39,998 nt of DNA from Spartinivicinus poritis (GTDB taxonomy: Bacteria; Pseudomonadota; Gammaproteobacteria; Pseudomonadales; Zooshikellaceae): contig NZ_JAPMOU010000046.1 in NCBI RefSeq assembly GCF_028858535.1, forward strand, positions 1-39,998, read 5' to 3'. A program made the translations under genes and the position numbers. Position 1 is the stretch's first letter. The number at the start of each line of letters is the position of its first letter. This document shows, piece by piece, positions 1 through 9,322 of this stretch. The notes below the pieces were generated by a model. The model was not told where the DNA came from. It saw only the letters and a program-made list of their open reading frames with translations, and ran no database searches.

Positions 1-83
1 CCCTAGGGTCATCTGGTGATACAGATGGTTCTCTCGTAAGTCGGAGAACAACGACTTTATGCGACTTCATGTCGCACTTACCT
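1..83. mobile_element. Hairpin-rich junction, possible end of an IS200/IS605-type element
   Basis: Several hairpins are packed into this stretch: ATCTG-GTGATA-CAGAT at about 11-26, GTTCTC...GAGAAC at about 28-49 and TGCGAC-TTCAT-GTCGCA at about 59-75. Recognisable HsdR homology starts immediately after them at about 84. The HsdR frame has a TGA at 17-19, so the helicase N-terminal half does not continue leftwards in frame. Subterminal hairpins without terminal inverted repeats are typical of IS200/IS605/IS1341 ends, where the right end also overlaps the omega RNA of TnpB. Frame 3 is open from 3 to 119 and could be the tail of an upstream ORF. No transposase is visible here, so the identification is tentative. 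Confidence 0.3.
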
Positions 84-1735
84 ATTCTTACCGAGAAGCC
101 GTGGCTGATGATTGGCTAATCGATCATGAGCCCCCCATTCGCTATGAAACATTACTGACGCAGCAAGGCATTCATTTTGATAAAGGTGAAGAAGTATCCA
201 CTATTAATACTCAAACCGGTGAGGTTGAACTATCAGAGCTAGAAGATGAAGTGCATTTTGAAGTAGAAACCTTCAACCGTCGGGTAATTACAGAGAACTT
301 TAATCGAGTGATTTGCCAACAATTAGCACAGGAAATAGACCCGCTTGGTGAAGAAAAAACGATGATTTTCTGCGCTACAGATCTTCATGCTGATATGGTC
401 AAGCGTTTGTTAGATGAAGCATTTAAAGACATTTATGGGGATGAATATAACGAAGCAGCTGTTCGGAAAATAAAGGGCCAAAGCGACAAGGTTAATCAGC
501 TTATCAGTCAATATAAAAATGATCGCTATCCCAATATTGCGATTACTGTAGACCTGTTAACCACCGGTATTGATGTGCCGAATATATGCCATTTAGTGTT
601 CTTACGCCGAGTAAAATCACGGATTTTATATGAACAAATGGTCGGTCGGGCGACTCGCCGCTGTGACAATATTGGTAAAACCGTATTTAAAATCTATGAC
701 CCTGTGGATATTTATGCTTCGTTACAAGAAGTATCCAGTATGAAACCTTTGGTTAAAGACACGAACATCACCATTGAGCAGCTAACTGGAGAGTTAATCA
801 ATCCACAATGTTTGGAGCAGTCATTAGCTACTCCTGGCGAGCAACCCAATACCAGCCATGCAGATGATGTGCTGAATGGCTTAAACCAGAAAATTATGCG
901 TATTATGCGTAAAGCGGCCAAGCAATCGGAGCAAAACCCAGCACTTAAACAACGGCTTTCCACACTGGAAGATGCTTGGGGAGTAGCACCTGAAAAGTTG
1001 CATCAACACTTTCATGATCTTGGCCCACAGGGTGCTGCTGACTTTCTCCGCAAACATGAGCAGTTGCTGACACAACTAGAAGAAGTCAAAAAGCTAACGG
1101 CCTCAAATAATCGTCCGGTTATCCCTGATCATCATGATGAACTGCTAGGGCGTGAGCAAAGTTATGGTGAATACACAAAACCTCAAGATTATCTGGATAG
1201 CTTTAGTACCTTTGTTCGAAGCCAGGTCAACCAATCAACGGCGTTAGCTGCCGTGGTAAACAAGCCCAAAGACCTGACCCGCGAGTAGCTAAAAGAAGTG
1301 AAAATGCTGCTGGACCAGCATGGCTATTCTGAATCTCACTTGCAAAGCGCTTGGCGTAATCAAACCAACCAAGATATTGCCGCAGGTATTATTGGCTATA
1401 TCCGTCAAGCCGCCATTGGCGAAGCCCTGGTTCCTTTTGAGCAATGGGTGCAACAGGCGATGCAACATATCTACGGTCTACATAGTTGGACTGCACCACA
1501 GCGCCGGTGGTTAGACCGCTTAGCTAAACAGCTTAAGCATGAAGTCGTGCTTGAAAAGAACCTGCTTAATGAGGCTTTTGCTGATCATGGTGGCGTAAAG
1601 CGTCTGGATAGCATATTAGGGAACAAGTTGGATTCAGTGCTGGATGAGCTGGGTGAGTGCCTGTGGATGTCGATCCAATCGACACAACCCACTGTCATGT
1701 CGATAAAACTGGATTTTATCGATATATCTTTTTGA
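59..1735 (+). pseudogene. hsdR: Type I restriction enzyme R subunit, C-terminal half with an internal stop
   Basis: HsdR is the ATP-dependent translocase and nuclease subunit of type I restriction enzymes. Homology starts at about 84 with the conserved SYREA and IDHEPP region that follows the first helicase half. Helicase motif V (VDLLTTGIDVP, near 548-580) and motif VI (QMVGRATRR, near 637-663) follow. The frame then has a TAG at 1286-1288 (LTRE-stop-LKEV) and continues in the same frame through the usual C-terminal helical domain to the TGA at 1733-1735. A single C-to-T change in a CAG codon would explain the stop. The N-terminal nuclease and Walker A half is missing from the window and probably from the locus. 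The last 20 or so codons run into the palindromic array upstream of fic1. The gene is not functional as read. Confidence 0.85.
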
Positions 1736-1850
1736 TGTGTCGATACCATCGACATAAGCCTCTGTCATGTCGATAAAACTGGATTTTATCGACATATCAT
1801 CTTTACATGTCGATAGTATCAACATAAGCTTCTGATATGTCGAAATTTTC
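1664..1850. repeat. 70-bp tandem repeat of TGTCGA palindromes upstream of fic1
   Basis: Two consecutive 70-bp units (1692-1761 and 1762-1831) share about 60 of 70 positions, including 31 identical bases at the start. A partial unit precedes them at 1664-1691 and another follows at 1832. Each unit holds a long palindrome with arms ATGTCGATAAAA / TTTTATCGACAT around CTGGA (perfect at 1768-1796, one mismatch in the first unit). It also holds a shorter TGTCGAT-N3-ATCGACA site (perfect at 1739-1754). The array spans the hsdR stop and ends just before the fic1 ribosome binding site. An operator array for the winged-helix end of the Fic protein is the likeliest role, by inference. Confidence 0.8.
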
Positions 1851-1863
1851 GGAAAGTATAAAC

Positions 1864-2979
1864 ATGAGCTGGAAACCTGATCAGCCTTATAATCAACTTC
1901 CCTTATTGCCTCCATCACAAGAAGCCGAAAGCATCCAAGTCTTAAAAGCTTGCATTCCTGCACGCTCAGCCCTTGCAGAATTAAAGCAAGCAGGAGAGCT
2001 ATTACCAAATCAAGGTCTATTGATTAATCTGTTACCCATGCTTGAAGCAAAAGACAGCTCTGAAATAGAGAATATTGTGACAACAACAGATAAACTTTTT
2101 CGGTTTGCTGCTGAAGACACCTATGCTGATCACGCGACAAAAGAAGCACTTCGTTACCGCACCGCCCTTTTCAGCGGCTTTCAATCAATAGAAAAGCGCC
2201 CGCTTTGCACAAACACAGCCATTGAGGTTTGCAGCACTATCAAGTCTAGTCAGATGGATATACGAAAGCTGCCAGATACTACATTATCTAATCATAAAAC
2301 TGGTGAAGTTATTTACACACCACCTGTCGGCGAGCAACAAATTCGTGATTTGCTTTCTAATTGGGAAGCTTATTTACATATGGATGATGATATTGACCCA
2401 CTAATTAAAATGGCGATTTCTCATTACCAATTTGAGGCTATTCATCCCTTTACTGATGGTAATGGCCGCACAGGCCGGGTAATAAATATCTTATACTTGA
2501 TTGAACAAGGATTACTGACTTTACCTATTTTATATCTGAGTCATTATATCGTTCGTCATAAAGCAGACTACTATCAGCTATTAATAGATGTTACCAGCAA
2601 GCAAAGCTGGCAAGCCTGGATATTGTTCATGCTAAAGGCTGTCGAAGAAACAGCCAGATGGACCACCCATAAGATCAATGCTGTACGCGATTTACTGGAA
2701 CATACAAGTGAATATACTCGCCAACAGTTACCCAAAATTTATAGCTACGAGTTGCTGCAAGTTATCTTTGAGCAGCCTTATTGCCGTATTCAAAACCTAG
2801 TTGAAAAAGATATTGCTAAGCGTCAAACGGCTTCTATTTATCTCAAGCAACTCTGTGAAATTGGTGTATTAGGAGAAGTACCCGCAGGAAAAGAAAAGCT
2901 CTTTGTACATCCAAAACTCATGGCGCTAATGACCCAGGATAACAACGAGTTTTCCCATTATTTTCAATCTGAGAAGTAA
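1864..2979 (+). CDS. Fic family protein with N-terminal inhibitory motif and C-terminal winged helix
   Basis: A 371-aa Fic enzyme, a class that usually transfers AMP from ATP to target proteins. The Fic catalytic motif HPFTDGNGRTGR is intact at about residues 194-205. An (S/T)xxxE(G/N) autoinhibitory motif (SSEIEN) lies at about 65-70, as in class II Fic proteins. The last 70 residues look like a winged helix-turn-helix. The ATG at 1864 is chosen because GGAAAG lies 8 bases upstream and family members begin MSW-P-PYN-LPLLPP. The earlier ATG at 1837 lies inside the palindromic array. The gene sits between hsdR and hsdM, 3 bp before hsdM, and is intact although its neighbours are broken. The target protein is unknown. 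Confidence 0.9.
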   Translation: MSWKPDQPYNQLPLLPPSQEAESIQVLKACIPARSALAELKQAGELLPNQGLLINLLPMLEAKDSSEIENIVTTTDKLFRFAAEDTYADHATKEALRYRTALFSGFQSIEKRPLCTNTAIEVCSTIKSSQMDIRKLPDTTLSNHKTGEVIYTPPVGEQQIRDLLSNWEAYLHMDDDIDPLIKMAISHYQFEAIHPFTDGNGRTGRVINILYLIEQGLLTLPILYLSHYIVRHKADYYQLLIDVTSKQSWQAWILFMLKAVEETARWTTHKINAVRDLLEHTSEYTRQQLPKIYSYELLQVIFEQPYCRIQNLVEKDIAKRQTASIYLKQLCEIGVLGEVPAGKEKLFVHPKLMALMTQDNNEFSHYFQSEK

Positions 2980-2982
2980 TTT

Positions 2983-4623
2983 ATGACCCACAACGACATC
3001 GTACAAAAACTCTGGAATCTCTGTGACGTACTCCGGGATGATGGCATTAATTACAGCGACTACGTAACCGAGCTGGTGCTGTTACTTTTTATAAAAATGG
3101 AGCATGAAAACAAAGAAGCAGGCTTGCTTAAAAAGCATGCATTACCCAAAGGGGGGCGCTGGGTTGATATTAATAGCAAAAGCGGCCTTCCCTTGCTGAA
3201 TACTTACAAGCAAATTCTTTTGAATCTTTCGCAAAGCGATGATGGTTTAATTGCTGCTATTTATGCCGATGCCCAAACCCGTTTGCGTGAGCCGCAACAC
3301 CTTGATCAAATGGTATAGCTGGAAATCTATAATGTGGCATAAATAGAATGCCTCTACCCTCAGATACAGCCTGTTTATTGAGCGAATCGACTATGTCACT
3401 TTATGATTTTCTAGCTATAACAGCACTAGATAGTATCGACTGGTTTAGTGCACAAGAAGATGGGTTGGGTGATTTGTATGAAGGCTTATTGGAAAAAAAT
3501 GCCAGCGAAACTAAGTCCGGTGCTGGTCAGTATTTTACCCCTCGCCCACTGATCGATAGTATGGTCCGTTGCATCAAACCTCTAGCGGGTGAAACCATTC
3601 AAGATCCAGCCGCCGGAACTGCAGGCTTCTTAATTGCTGCTGATAATTACATTAAAGAACAAACAGATGACCTGTTTGACCTCAACGCAGCAGAACGTCG
3701 CTTTCAAAAAATAAAGCGTTTATTGGTGTTGAGTTAGTACCTAGCACTCGTCGTTTAGCCTTAATGAACTGTTTATTGCATGGCATGGAAGGCGATGATG
3801 AAGGTGTTGTGCATTTAGGTAATGCCTTAGGCCAAGCTGGCTCCAGATTAAAGCAGAGCGATATTGTACTAGCCAACCCACCCTTTGGTACTGCCAAAGG
3901 GGGTGATGCCAGCATTACCCGTGACGACCTCACCTATAAAACCAGCAATAAGCAGTTAGCCTTTTTGCAACATATTTACCGCACATTAAAACCTGGTGGC
4001 CAAGCAGCGGTTGTACTGCCCGATAATGTACTATTCGAAGCAGGAGTAGGTACGGATATTCGCCGAGATTTAATGAACAAGTGCAACCTGCACACCATTC
4101 TACGACTACCGACGGGTATATTTTATGCGCAAGGCGTAAAAACCAACGTACTCTTCTTTACCAAAGGCACCAGCAAGAACCCACTTCAAGATGAAAATTG
4201 CACCAAAAAAGTCTGGGTATACGACTTACGTACCAACATGCCCAGCTTTAGCAAACGTAATCCATTTAGTGCTAAACATTTAGAAGCGTTTGAAAAGCGC
4301 TATGGCCGAAAAGCCGACGGCACCAGCAAACGTACAGAAGGTTGCTGGCATTGGCTGGATGAGGATATCGAACAAACACAGGAAAACAGCCGCTGGCGTT
4401 ACTTTGATCGAGACTATATCCAAGAACAGAAAGGCGACACACTGGATATCAGCTGGATGAAAGACAGAGACAGTATTGATGCCGCCGACCTACAGAGGCT
4501 ATGAGTGAACTGACCGAGGCTTTAAGAGAGTTAGATGGTTGAATGCAAGCACTGGGTGCTACAGATGAAGCGGAAAACCAGAAGAATATGTTGGCAGATG
4601 TGTTGGGGCTGAATAATAAATAG
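2983..4623 (+). pseudogene. hsdM: Type I DNA methyltransferase M subunit, multiply disrupted
   Basis: HsdM is the N6-adenine methyltransferase subunit. The N-terminal helical domain (2983-3315) is cut by a 102-bp insertion at 3316-3417. Removing the insertion and one TA copy restores MVTALDSIDWF. The SAM-binding DPAAGTAGF motif follows. An A run at 3706-3711 has six A where seven would keep the frame (FQKNKAFIGVEL), so one base is lost. The catalytic NPPF motif is at about 3877-3888. A deletion near 4484-4498 shifts frame again before MSELTEALRELDG. A TGA at 4540-4542 and the terminal TAG at 4621-4623 follow. At least four independent lesions make it a clear pseudogene. Confidence 0.9.
3314..3419. 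mobile_element. 102-bp MITE with TA target duplication inside hsdM
   Basis: The insert is 3316-3417, flanked by TA at 3314-3315 and 3418-3419. Its ends are imperfect inverted repeats: TAGCTGGAAAT on the left, and TAGCTAGAAAA when the right end is read on the other strand. Excising the insert plus one TA rejoins the HsdM reading frame exactly, and the added 104 bp account for the observed change of frame. A TA duplication with short inverted ends is characteristic of IS630/Tc1-mariner-type elements. The insert encodes nothing and would need a transposase supplied in trans. Confidence 0.8.
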
Positions 4624-4631
4624 TCAGGCAA

Positions 4632-4654
4632 TTGTGCAGCAGCCTGCTGCACAA
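4632..4654. repeat. 11-bp-arm palindrome, first of a pair before hsdS
   Basis: The arms TTGTGCAGCAG and CTGCTGCACAA are perfectly complementary around a single C. A near copy lies 163 bp further on (4795-4817). The pair brackets a REP-like hairpin between the ends of hsdM and hsdS. Confidence 0.75.
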
Positions 4655-4702
4655 ATACTTTCCAATAAGTTGTTTACATTTAGCCAGCAAACCTGGGGGT
4701 AG

Positions 4703-4737
4703 CCCCCTCTCCCTCTGGGAGAGGGCTGGGGAGAAGG
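4703..4737. repeat. REP-like CT/GA-rich hairpin
   Basis: CCCTCTCCC and GGGAGAGGG form a perfect 9-bp stem with a TCT loop at 4705-4725, followed by CTGGGGAGAAGGG. This is the widespread bacterial CCCTCTCCCTCTGGGAGAGGG intergenic repeat. It may simply be a repetitive extragenic palindrome moved by a REP-associated transposase. Confidence 0.7.
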
Positions 4738-4794
4738 GATTTGGTTTGGAGTTCTTTCGCGTGGCAGGAGAATCAATTTTGGCAAGAAAACAAA

Positions 4795-4817
4795 TTGTGC
4801 AACAGGCTGTTGCACAA
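4795..4817. repeat. 11-bp-arm palindrome, second of a pair before hsdS
   Basis: The arms TTGTGCAACAG and CTGTTGCACAA pair perfectly around a single G. The site differs from the copy at 4632-4654 by compensating changes in both arms, so the dyad symmetry is conserved. It lies 77 bp before the hsdS start. Confidence 0.75.
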
Positions 4818-4893
4818 ATATCATCGACCGATAGTAGTCAGGTTATAAAAGTAAATCAGTTGTTGTTGATTGAAGTTTTTGGTGGGGTGAAGG

Positions 4894-6323
4894 ATGATCG
4901 ATAAGCAGATAGTTTCTAGTCTAACAGAAAGCGTCGAGTATCCTGTACATTGGAAAACGTCAACAATTGGTGAGCTCTGCTCCAAAGTTACGGATGGTTC
5001 ACACAATCCTCCTAAAGCTAAAGAGATTGGTTTACCAATGTTAAGTGCTAAAAATATATCTTGTGGAAAAATAGATTTTTCACAAAAGTATCGGCTTATA
5101 TCAGAAGAAGATTTTGAAATTGAAAATAAACGAACTCAAATTGAGCCAGGTGATGTTTTATTAACAATCGTTGGTACACTTTGGGAAGAGGCGCAATTGT
5201 ACCACCATATATAGAAAGATTTACATTACAAAGAAGTGTGGCTGTATTAAATGCAATTTTAATAAATGCTCAATATTTCTATTTTGCTATAGAAGAACCT
5301 GGTTTTCAAAAGCAAATACTTTTAAAGGCAAAAGGTACAGCGCAAAAGGGTATATATTTAAAAAAACTAAAGGAGTGAAATCTGCCTTTAGCGCCTCTAG
5401 CTGAACAAAAACAAATCGCCACAATATTAGATAATCCCCTAGTCCAAGTAGATACCTTAAAAACACGGCTTGATGCAATTCCCAATATCCTTAAACGGTT
5501 TCGTCAGTCAGTGCTATCTGCTGCTGTGAGTGGGAAGTTGACAGAAGATTGGCGGGAAGAAAAAGAGCTTATTTGGGAATATTCTTGCTCAAAAAAACTT
5601 GGTTCTATTATGGGAGGAAAAACACCAAGTAAGTCAAACCAATCATATTGGAAAAATGGAATCATTCCCTGGGTATCACCAAAAGATATGAAAGTACATG
5701 AAATTTCTATATCTGAGGATTTAATTACCAAGTTGGCAGTATCAGAAGGTGGAATGAAGATTATCCTTAAAAATACTGTCCTGATGGTTACACGAAGTGG
5801 TATTTTGGCTCATTCTTTTCCTATTGCTCTTACACTTAAAGACATTACTATAAATCAAGATATTAAAGCTTTTATTCCAAATAAAGCCAAAATTTCACCT
5901 AAATTCACAGCGATTCTATTAAGAGGGTTAACTCCAGTCATCTTGGCAACTTGCTCTAAAGCTGGTACGACTGTAGCTAGTATAGAAACAAAGCTATTAG
6001 AAAATTTTGAATTTGCTTTACCTTCACTTGTAGAACAAACCGAAATCGTCCGTCGAGTCGAAGAGCTTTTCGCCTTCTCTGACCAAATCGAACAACGGGT
6101 TAAAGATGCGCAACAGCGGGTCAACAACCTCACCCAGTCCATTTTAGCTAAAGCCTTTCGTGGTGAATTAACGGAGCAATGGCGTAAGGAAAACCTGGAC
6201 TTAATTAGTGGTGAAAATTCAGCCGAAGCGTTATTAGCCAAAATTAAAACCGAGCGGGAAGCTCAAGAAAAAGAGAAAAAAGCGAAACGGAAAACGACAA
6301 GAAGGAAAGCAGTCGTGGCTTAG
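4894..6323 (+). pseudogene. hsdS: Type I restriction specificity subunit S, disrupted
   Basis: HsdS carries two target-recognition domains that set the DNA sequence recognised by a type I system. The ATG at 4894 follows a GAAGG ribosome site. The first domain (IGELCSKVTDGSHNPPK) is open to about 5175, where the frame shifts by +2 or -1 (VGTL then GRGAIVPPYIERF in the next frame). A TGA at 5376-5378 interrupts the central conserved region just before LPLAPLAEQKQI. The rest, including the second recognition domain and the C-terminal helices (LTQSILAKAFRGELTEQW), is open to 6323. Two lesions break the first half and the spacer. Initiation inside the open 3' part is conceivable, but no good start was seen. 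Confidence 0.85.
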
Positions 6324-6362
6324 TCTTATCTTCTTCAAGGCTTGATCTAAATACACTTAACT

Positions 6363-6515
6363 TTCGGCTCATATGATGAGCTGAATAGCCTGCTTATTTG
6401 GCTCATCTCTCCACGCTATCAGCTATCTCACTAAAAGCTTACCTTGCTATATAAGCCGAATCTTTCTATTATTCGGCTCATATGGTGAGCCGAATAGTGG
6501 CTTTATTTGGCTCAC
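6363..6515. repeat. TTCGGCTC/GAGCCGAA palindrome array upstream of fic2
   Basis: A stretch of about 45 bp beginning TTCGGCTCATATG at 6363 recurs at 6472 with few changes. The second copy contains a perfect 9-bp-arm palindrome, TTCGGCTCA and TGAGCCGAA (6472-6494). A further half site (AGCCGAAT, 6454-6461) pairs with ATTCGGCT at 6471-6478, and isolated TTGGCTCA half sites follow each main copy (near 6398 and 6507). The array covers the presumed promoter region of fic2. It has the same layout as the fic1 array but an unrelated sequence. Operator function for the fic2 product is inferred. Confidence 0.75.
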
Positions 6516-6559
6516 TGCCATACATGACTGATCACAAAGCGTTGGTGAATAGGGTAGGT

Positions 6560-7693
6560 ATGCTTACAACTTGGGTTTGGCAGCAAGCAGATTGGCCTCA
6601 GTTTACTTGGGATGAAGCGGTTGTATTGCCATTACTCAGGCAAGTACAGTTGAAACAAGGTATTCTGCTTGGTAAAGCAGGGGCCTTTGATGTTGCAGAT
6701 GATAAAACGGCGCTAGATACGTTGTTACAAAACATTATTACATCGTCGGCTATCGAAGGTGAAAGCTTAAATGTCCAGTCTGTGCGATCTTCTTTAGCTA
6801 AGCGCCTTGGTGTTAGTGTTGAAGGTGATAATCTTAACTATCCTACTTCAGCTCAAACTGAAGGTTTGGCTGAACTGATGATGGATGCTATTCAAAACGT
6901 TAAACAGCCTCTTAGTTTAGAGCGTTTGTATCAATGGCATGCATGGTTGTTTCCAGAGCAAGAGTTCACCTTTCATCGAGTGCGTGTTGGCCAACTGCGG
7001 GGTGATGAGCCTATGCAAGTTGTGTCAGGACGAATTGATCGGCCTAAAGTGCATTTTGAAGCACCACCCAGAGATAGGTTGGAACAACAGTTAATGGAGT
7101 TTATTAACTGGTTTAATCAAAGTCGTAACGATACAACTGTTGCCCCATTATTGAGGGCAGGTGTTTGCCATTTTTGGTTTGTTACACTTCACCCGTTTGA
7201 TGATGGAAATGGCCGGTTGACCCGTGCGCTTACTGATTTGGCTTTAGCACAAGCTGATGCGCAAAGTATTCGGTTATATGCTATGTCAGTCGCAATATTG
7301 GATAAACGTAATAGCTACTACACAATATTGGAAACTTGTCAGAGAGGCAATTTAAATATTACACCTTGGCTGAAGTGGTTTCTTGACACACTAGAGGAAA
7401 CACTGCAGGCAGCAATGGATAAAATTGATCGCACCCTAAACAAAACTCGCTTTTGGCACCGATTTAATGATGCAGCACTTTCTAAAGAGCAAATAAAAGT
7501 GCTTAACCGTTTGCTGGATGGTGGTGAAAAAGGTTTTGAGCATGGGATTAGTGCCTCTCAATACCAAAAAGTAGCTAAAGTCAGTAAAGCGACGGCGACC
7601 CGTCACTTGGCTGATTTAGTTAAAAAAGGCTGTTTAGTTAAACTCCCTGGTGGTGGCAGGAGTACACGTTATCAAGTGTCTGTTTCTGATTAA
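6560..7693 (+). CDS. Fic family protein with DUF4172-like N-terminus
   Basis: A 377-aa Fic protein. The N-terminus (TTWVWQQADWPQFTWD) matches the DUF4172-type leader of Fic proteins. The inhibitory motif SSAIEG lies at about residues 62-67 and the catalytic motif HPFDDGNGRLTR at about 211-222, both complete. The C-terminus (SATTRHL-like helix then LVKLPGGGRSTRYQV) resembles a winged helix-turn-helix. The ATG at 6560 is chosen because the family begins at this tryptophan-rich segment. ATGs at 6524 and 6482 would extend the protein, and the latter lies inside a palindrome. The gene is intact while the adjacent hsdS is broken. AMP transfer is expected from the motif, and the target is unknown. 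Confidence 0.88.
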   Translation: MLTTWVWQQADWPQFTWDEAVVLPLLRQVQLKQGILLGKAGAFDVADDKTALDTLLQNIITSSAIEGESLNVQSVRSSLAKRLGVSVEGDNLNYPTSAQTEGLAELMMDAIQNVKQPLSLERLYQWHAWLFPEQEFTFHRVRVGQLRGDEPMQVVSGRIDRPKVHFEAPPRDRLEQQLMEFINWFNQSRNDTTVAPLLRAGVCHFWFVTLHPFDDGNGRLTRALTDLALAQADAQSIRLYAMSVAILDKRNSYYTILETCQRGNLNITPWLKWFLDTLEETLQAAMDKIDRTLNKTRFWHRFNDAALSKEQIKVLNRLLDGGEKGFEHGISASQYQKVAKVSKATATRHLADLVKKGCLVKLPGGGRSTRYQVSVSD

Positions 7694-7878
7694 TTTTTTC
7701 TTCTTCCGACTCTTTTTCTAGCTGCTTTGATTTGTTTCTTTTTCAGGTTGAAAACATGCCCACCATTCCATTCATTTTATCCATAACTTGCCATTGGCAT
7801 TGACCTTCACAAGCGGCAAAATAGAGTGATTGTTAAGCGTTGATTAGTACTACTACTCTACTTAGGCCTATAAAACAG

Positions 7879-9258
7879 ATGACCACTACTGATAGCACCA
7901 TGGAAGTATTTAAAACCAATAACCCCAAAATCAAGCAGTTGATTATCCAAGGTAAGCCTGAGCCGGTGAGTGAGTGGCCAGATTATATTGCTCAATATGG
8001 CTTTTCTGCTGAGGATATTCCTGAACTGTTGCGTGTTTTTGATAGTGAGCAGCTTTGGGAAGTGGTGGAAGGCCCTGAAATGTGGGCGCAGCTTCATGCT
8101 TTGAGAGTGTTAGGGCAGCTACATGCAGAGCAGGCCATAGGCCCAATTTTAGAGCAACTGGAACGACTTACTCAAGATGAATGGATACTTGATGAATTAA
8201 GTACAGTACTTGGGTTGATGGGCGTTGCTGTAATAAATCCACTACAAGAGTATTGGAATGAAGAGCATGAGGATGAGCTGTGTTGTGAAGTCGTGTCTGA
8301 TGCTTTCGCTAAAATTGTTGAGCATCATCCAGAAGTACGTGAGCAGGTAGTAGAAATTTATCGACAGTATTTAAAAAAACCCATCATTAATTTTGTTAGT
8401 TTAAATGGGGTAATAGTCAGTAATATTCTTGATTTAAAAGCAAATGAGATAGTGGATGAAGTGCGTAAGTTATTTCAGCTTGGTTGTATCGATCTAACTA
8501 TCATAGGTGACTTTGAAGAGGTTGAGTTAGCTTTAGGTATATCAAATGAACGAAAAACACCAGCACTAAGGTGGATTGGTGAAGAACTATTTATCTCAGA
8601 AAGAATAGCAAATAACAAAAAGTTAGCAGAAGTAGAAAAATGGTTACAAAAATATTCTGATGGAGATGCCATTGACTCACTATCAGAATTAGATGGGTTT
8701 TTTGCTGCAATTGCTTGTTCCCCTCAGGCTATTTTACCATCAGCTATGATGCCTGAATTATGGGGTGGGCATGAGAGTATGCCAGTTTTTGACTCCCATA
8801 AAGAATCTGAACAAGTGGTTAAATCTTTATTTGATTACTATAACAAACTGATAGATAGTCTTGATTCAAAAAGATGGCAGCCTATCTTTAAGCATTATAA
8901 AAATGATAAGAGCATAATATCAGTATTTGAATGGTGTAATGGCTTCTTACGAGGGAAGCGCTTGTGGGGAAATATACCGTCAACCATGACAGACTATGTA
9001 AATGGTAATCTTGTTCCAATCCTTTACTGTATGGGGTCAAATAATTTTCCATATGATAGTCGGATAAAAATAGAGGAAATTGAAAATTTCTACCGGATGA
9101 TAGAACAAAGTGTGAAAAATATTTATAAACTGATGCAAAAGCACAAAGCGGTAGAAGGTGATGGATTAACTGTTGTGCGAAAAGAACCAAAAGTGGGCCG
9201 TAATGACCCTTGTTCATGTGGGAGTGGTAAGAAGTATAAGAAGTGTTGTGGCAGGTAA
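7879..9258 (+). CDS. YecA/UPF0149-like protein with C-terminal SEC-C zinc motif
   Basis: About 459 aa. The N-terminal third is helical with HEAT-like character (repeated hydrophobic helices around [20 protein letters not shown]). The middle, from about [21 protein letters not shown], resembles the UPF0149/YecA domain. The last 22 residues are a textbook SEC-C motif ([18 protein letters not shown]), the zinc-binding tail also found at the end of SecA. Such proteins may act near ribosomes or SecA, but the substrate is unknown. The first ATG at 7879 is preferred over a TTG at 7840. No strong ribosome site was seen. The gene converges with the next one on a shared terminator. Confidence 0.8.
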   Translation: MTTTDSTMEVFKTNNPKIKQLIIQGKPEPVSEWPDYIAQYGFSAEDIPELLRVFDSEQLWEVVEGPEMWAQLHALRVLGQLHAEQAIGPILEQLERLTQDEWILDELSTVLGLMGVAVINPLQEYWNEEHEDELCCEVVSDAFAKIVEHHPEVREQVVEIYRQYLKKPIINFVSLNGVIVSNILDLKANEIVDEVRKLFQLGCIDLTIIGDFEEVELALGISNERKTPALRWIGEELFISERIANNKKLAEVEKWLQKYSDGDAIDSLSELDGFFAAIACSPQAILPSAMMPELWGGHESMPVFDSHKESEQVVKSLFDYYNKLIDSLDSKRWQPIFKHYKNDKSIISVFEWCNGFLRGKRLWGNIPSTMTDYVNGNLVPILYCMGSNNFPYDSRIKIEEIENFYRMIEQSVKNIYKLMQKHKAVEGDGLTVVRKEPKVGRNDPCSCGSGKKYKKCCGR

Positions 9259-9295
9259 TATACTCTTCGTATATGGCTATAAAGTAGCACTCTAA

Positions 9296-9322
9296 AAAAA
9301 TAGGGCTATTGGCCCTATTTTT
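9296..9322. terminator. Bidirectional intrinsic terminator
   Basis: An 11-bp perfect stem, AAAAATAGGGC and GCCCTATTTTT with a 5-nt loop, lies between two convergent genes. It gives A and T tracts in both directions. It overlaps the stop codon of the minus-strand gene. Confidence 0.85.

Noticed and set aside
1664-1850. CRISPR-like array
   Set aside because: The 70-bp units are directly adjacent and themselves palindromic. There are no unique spacers and no cas genes.
3700-3740. Programmed frameshift in hsdM
   Set aside because: The A run could slip, but the gene has other unrelated lesions, so simple decay is more likely.
5511-6323. Independent short hsdS gene starting at 5511
   Set aside because: The frame continues upstream with clear HsdS homology to the TGA at 5376-5378. 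The CTG-like start and lack of a ribosome site argue for a fragment.
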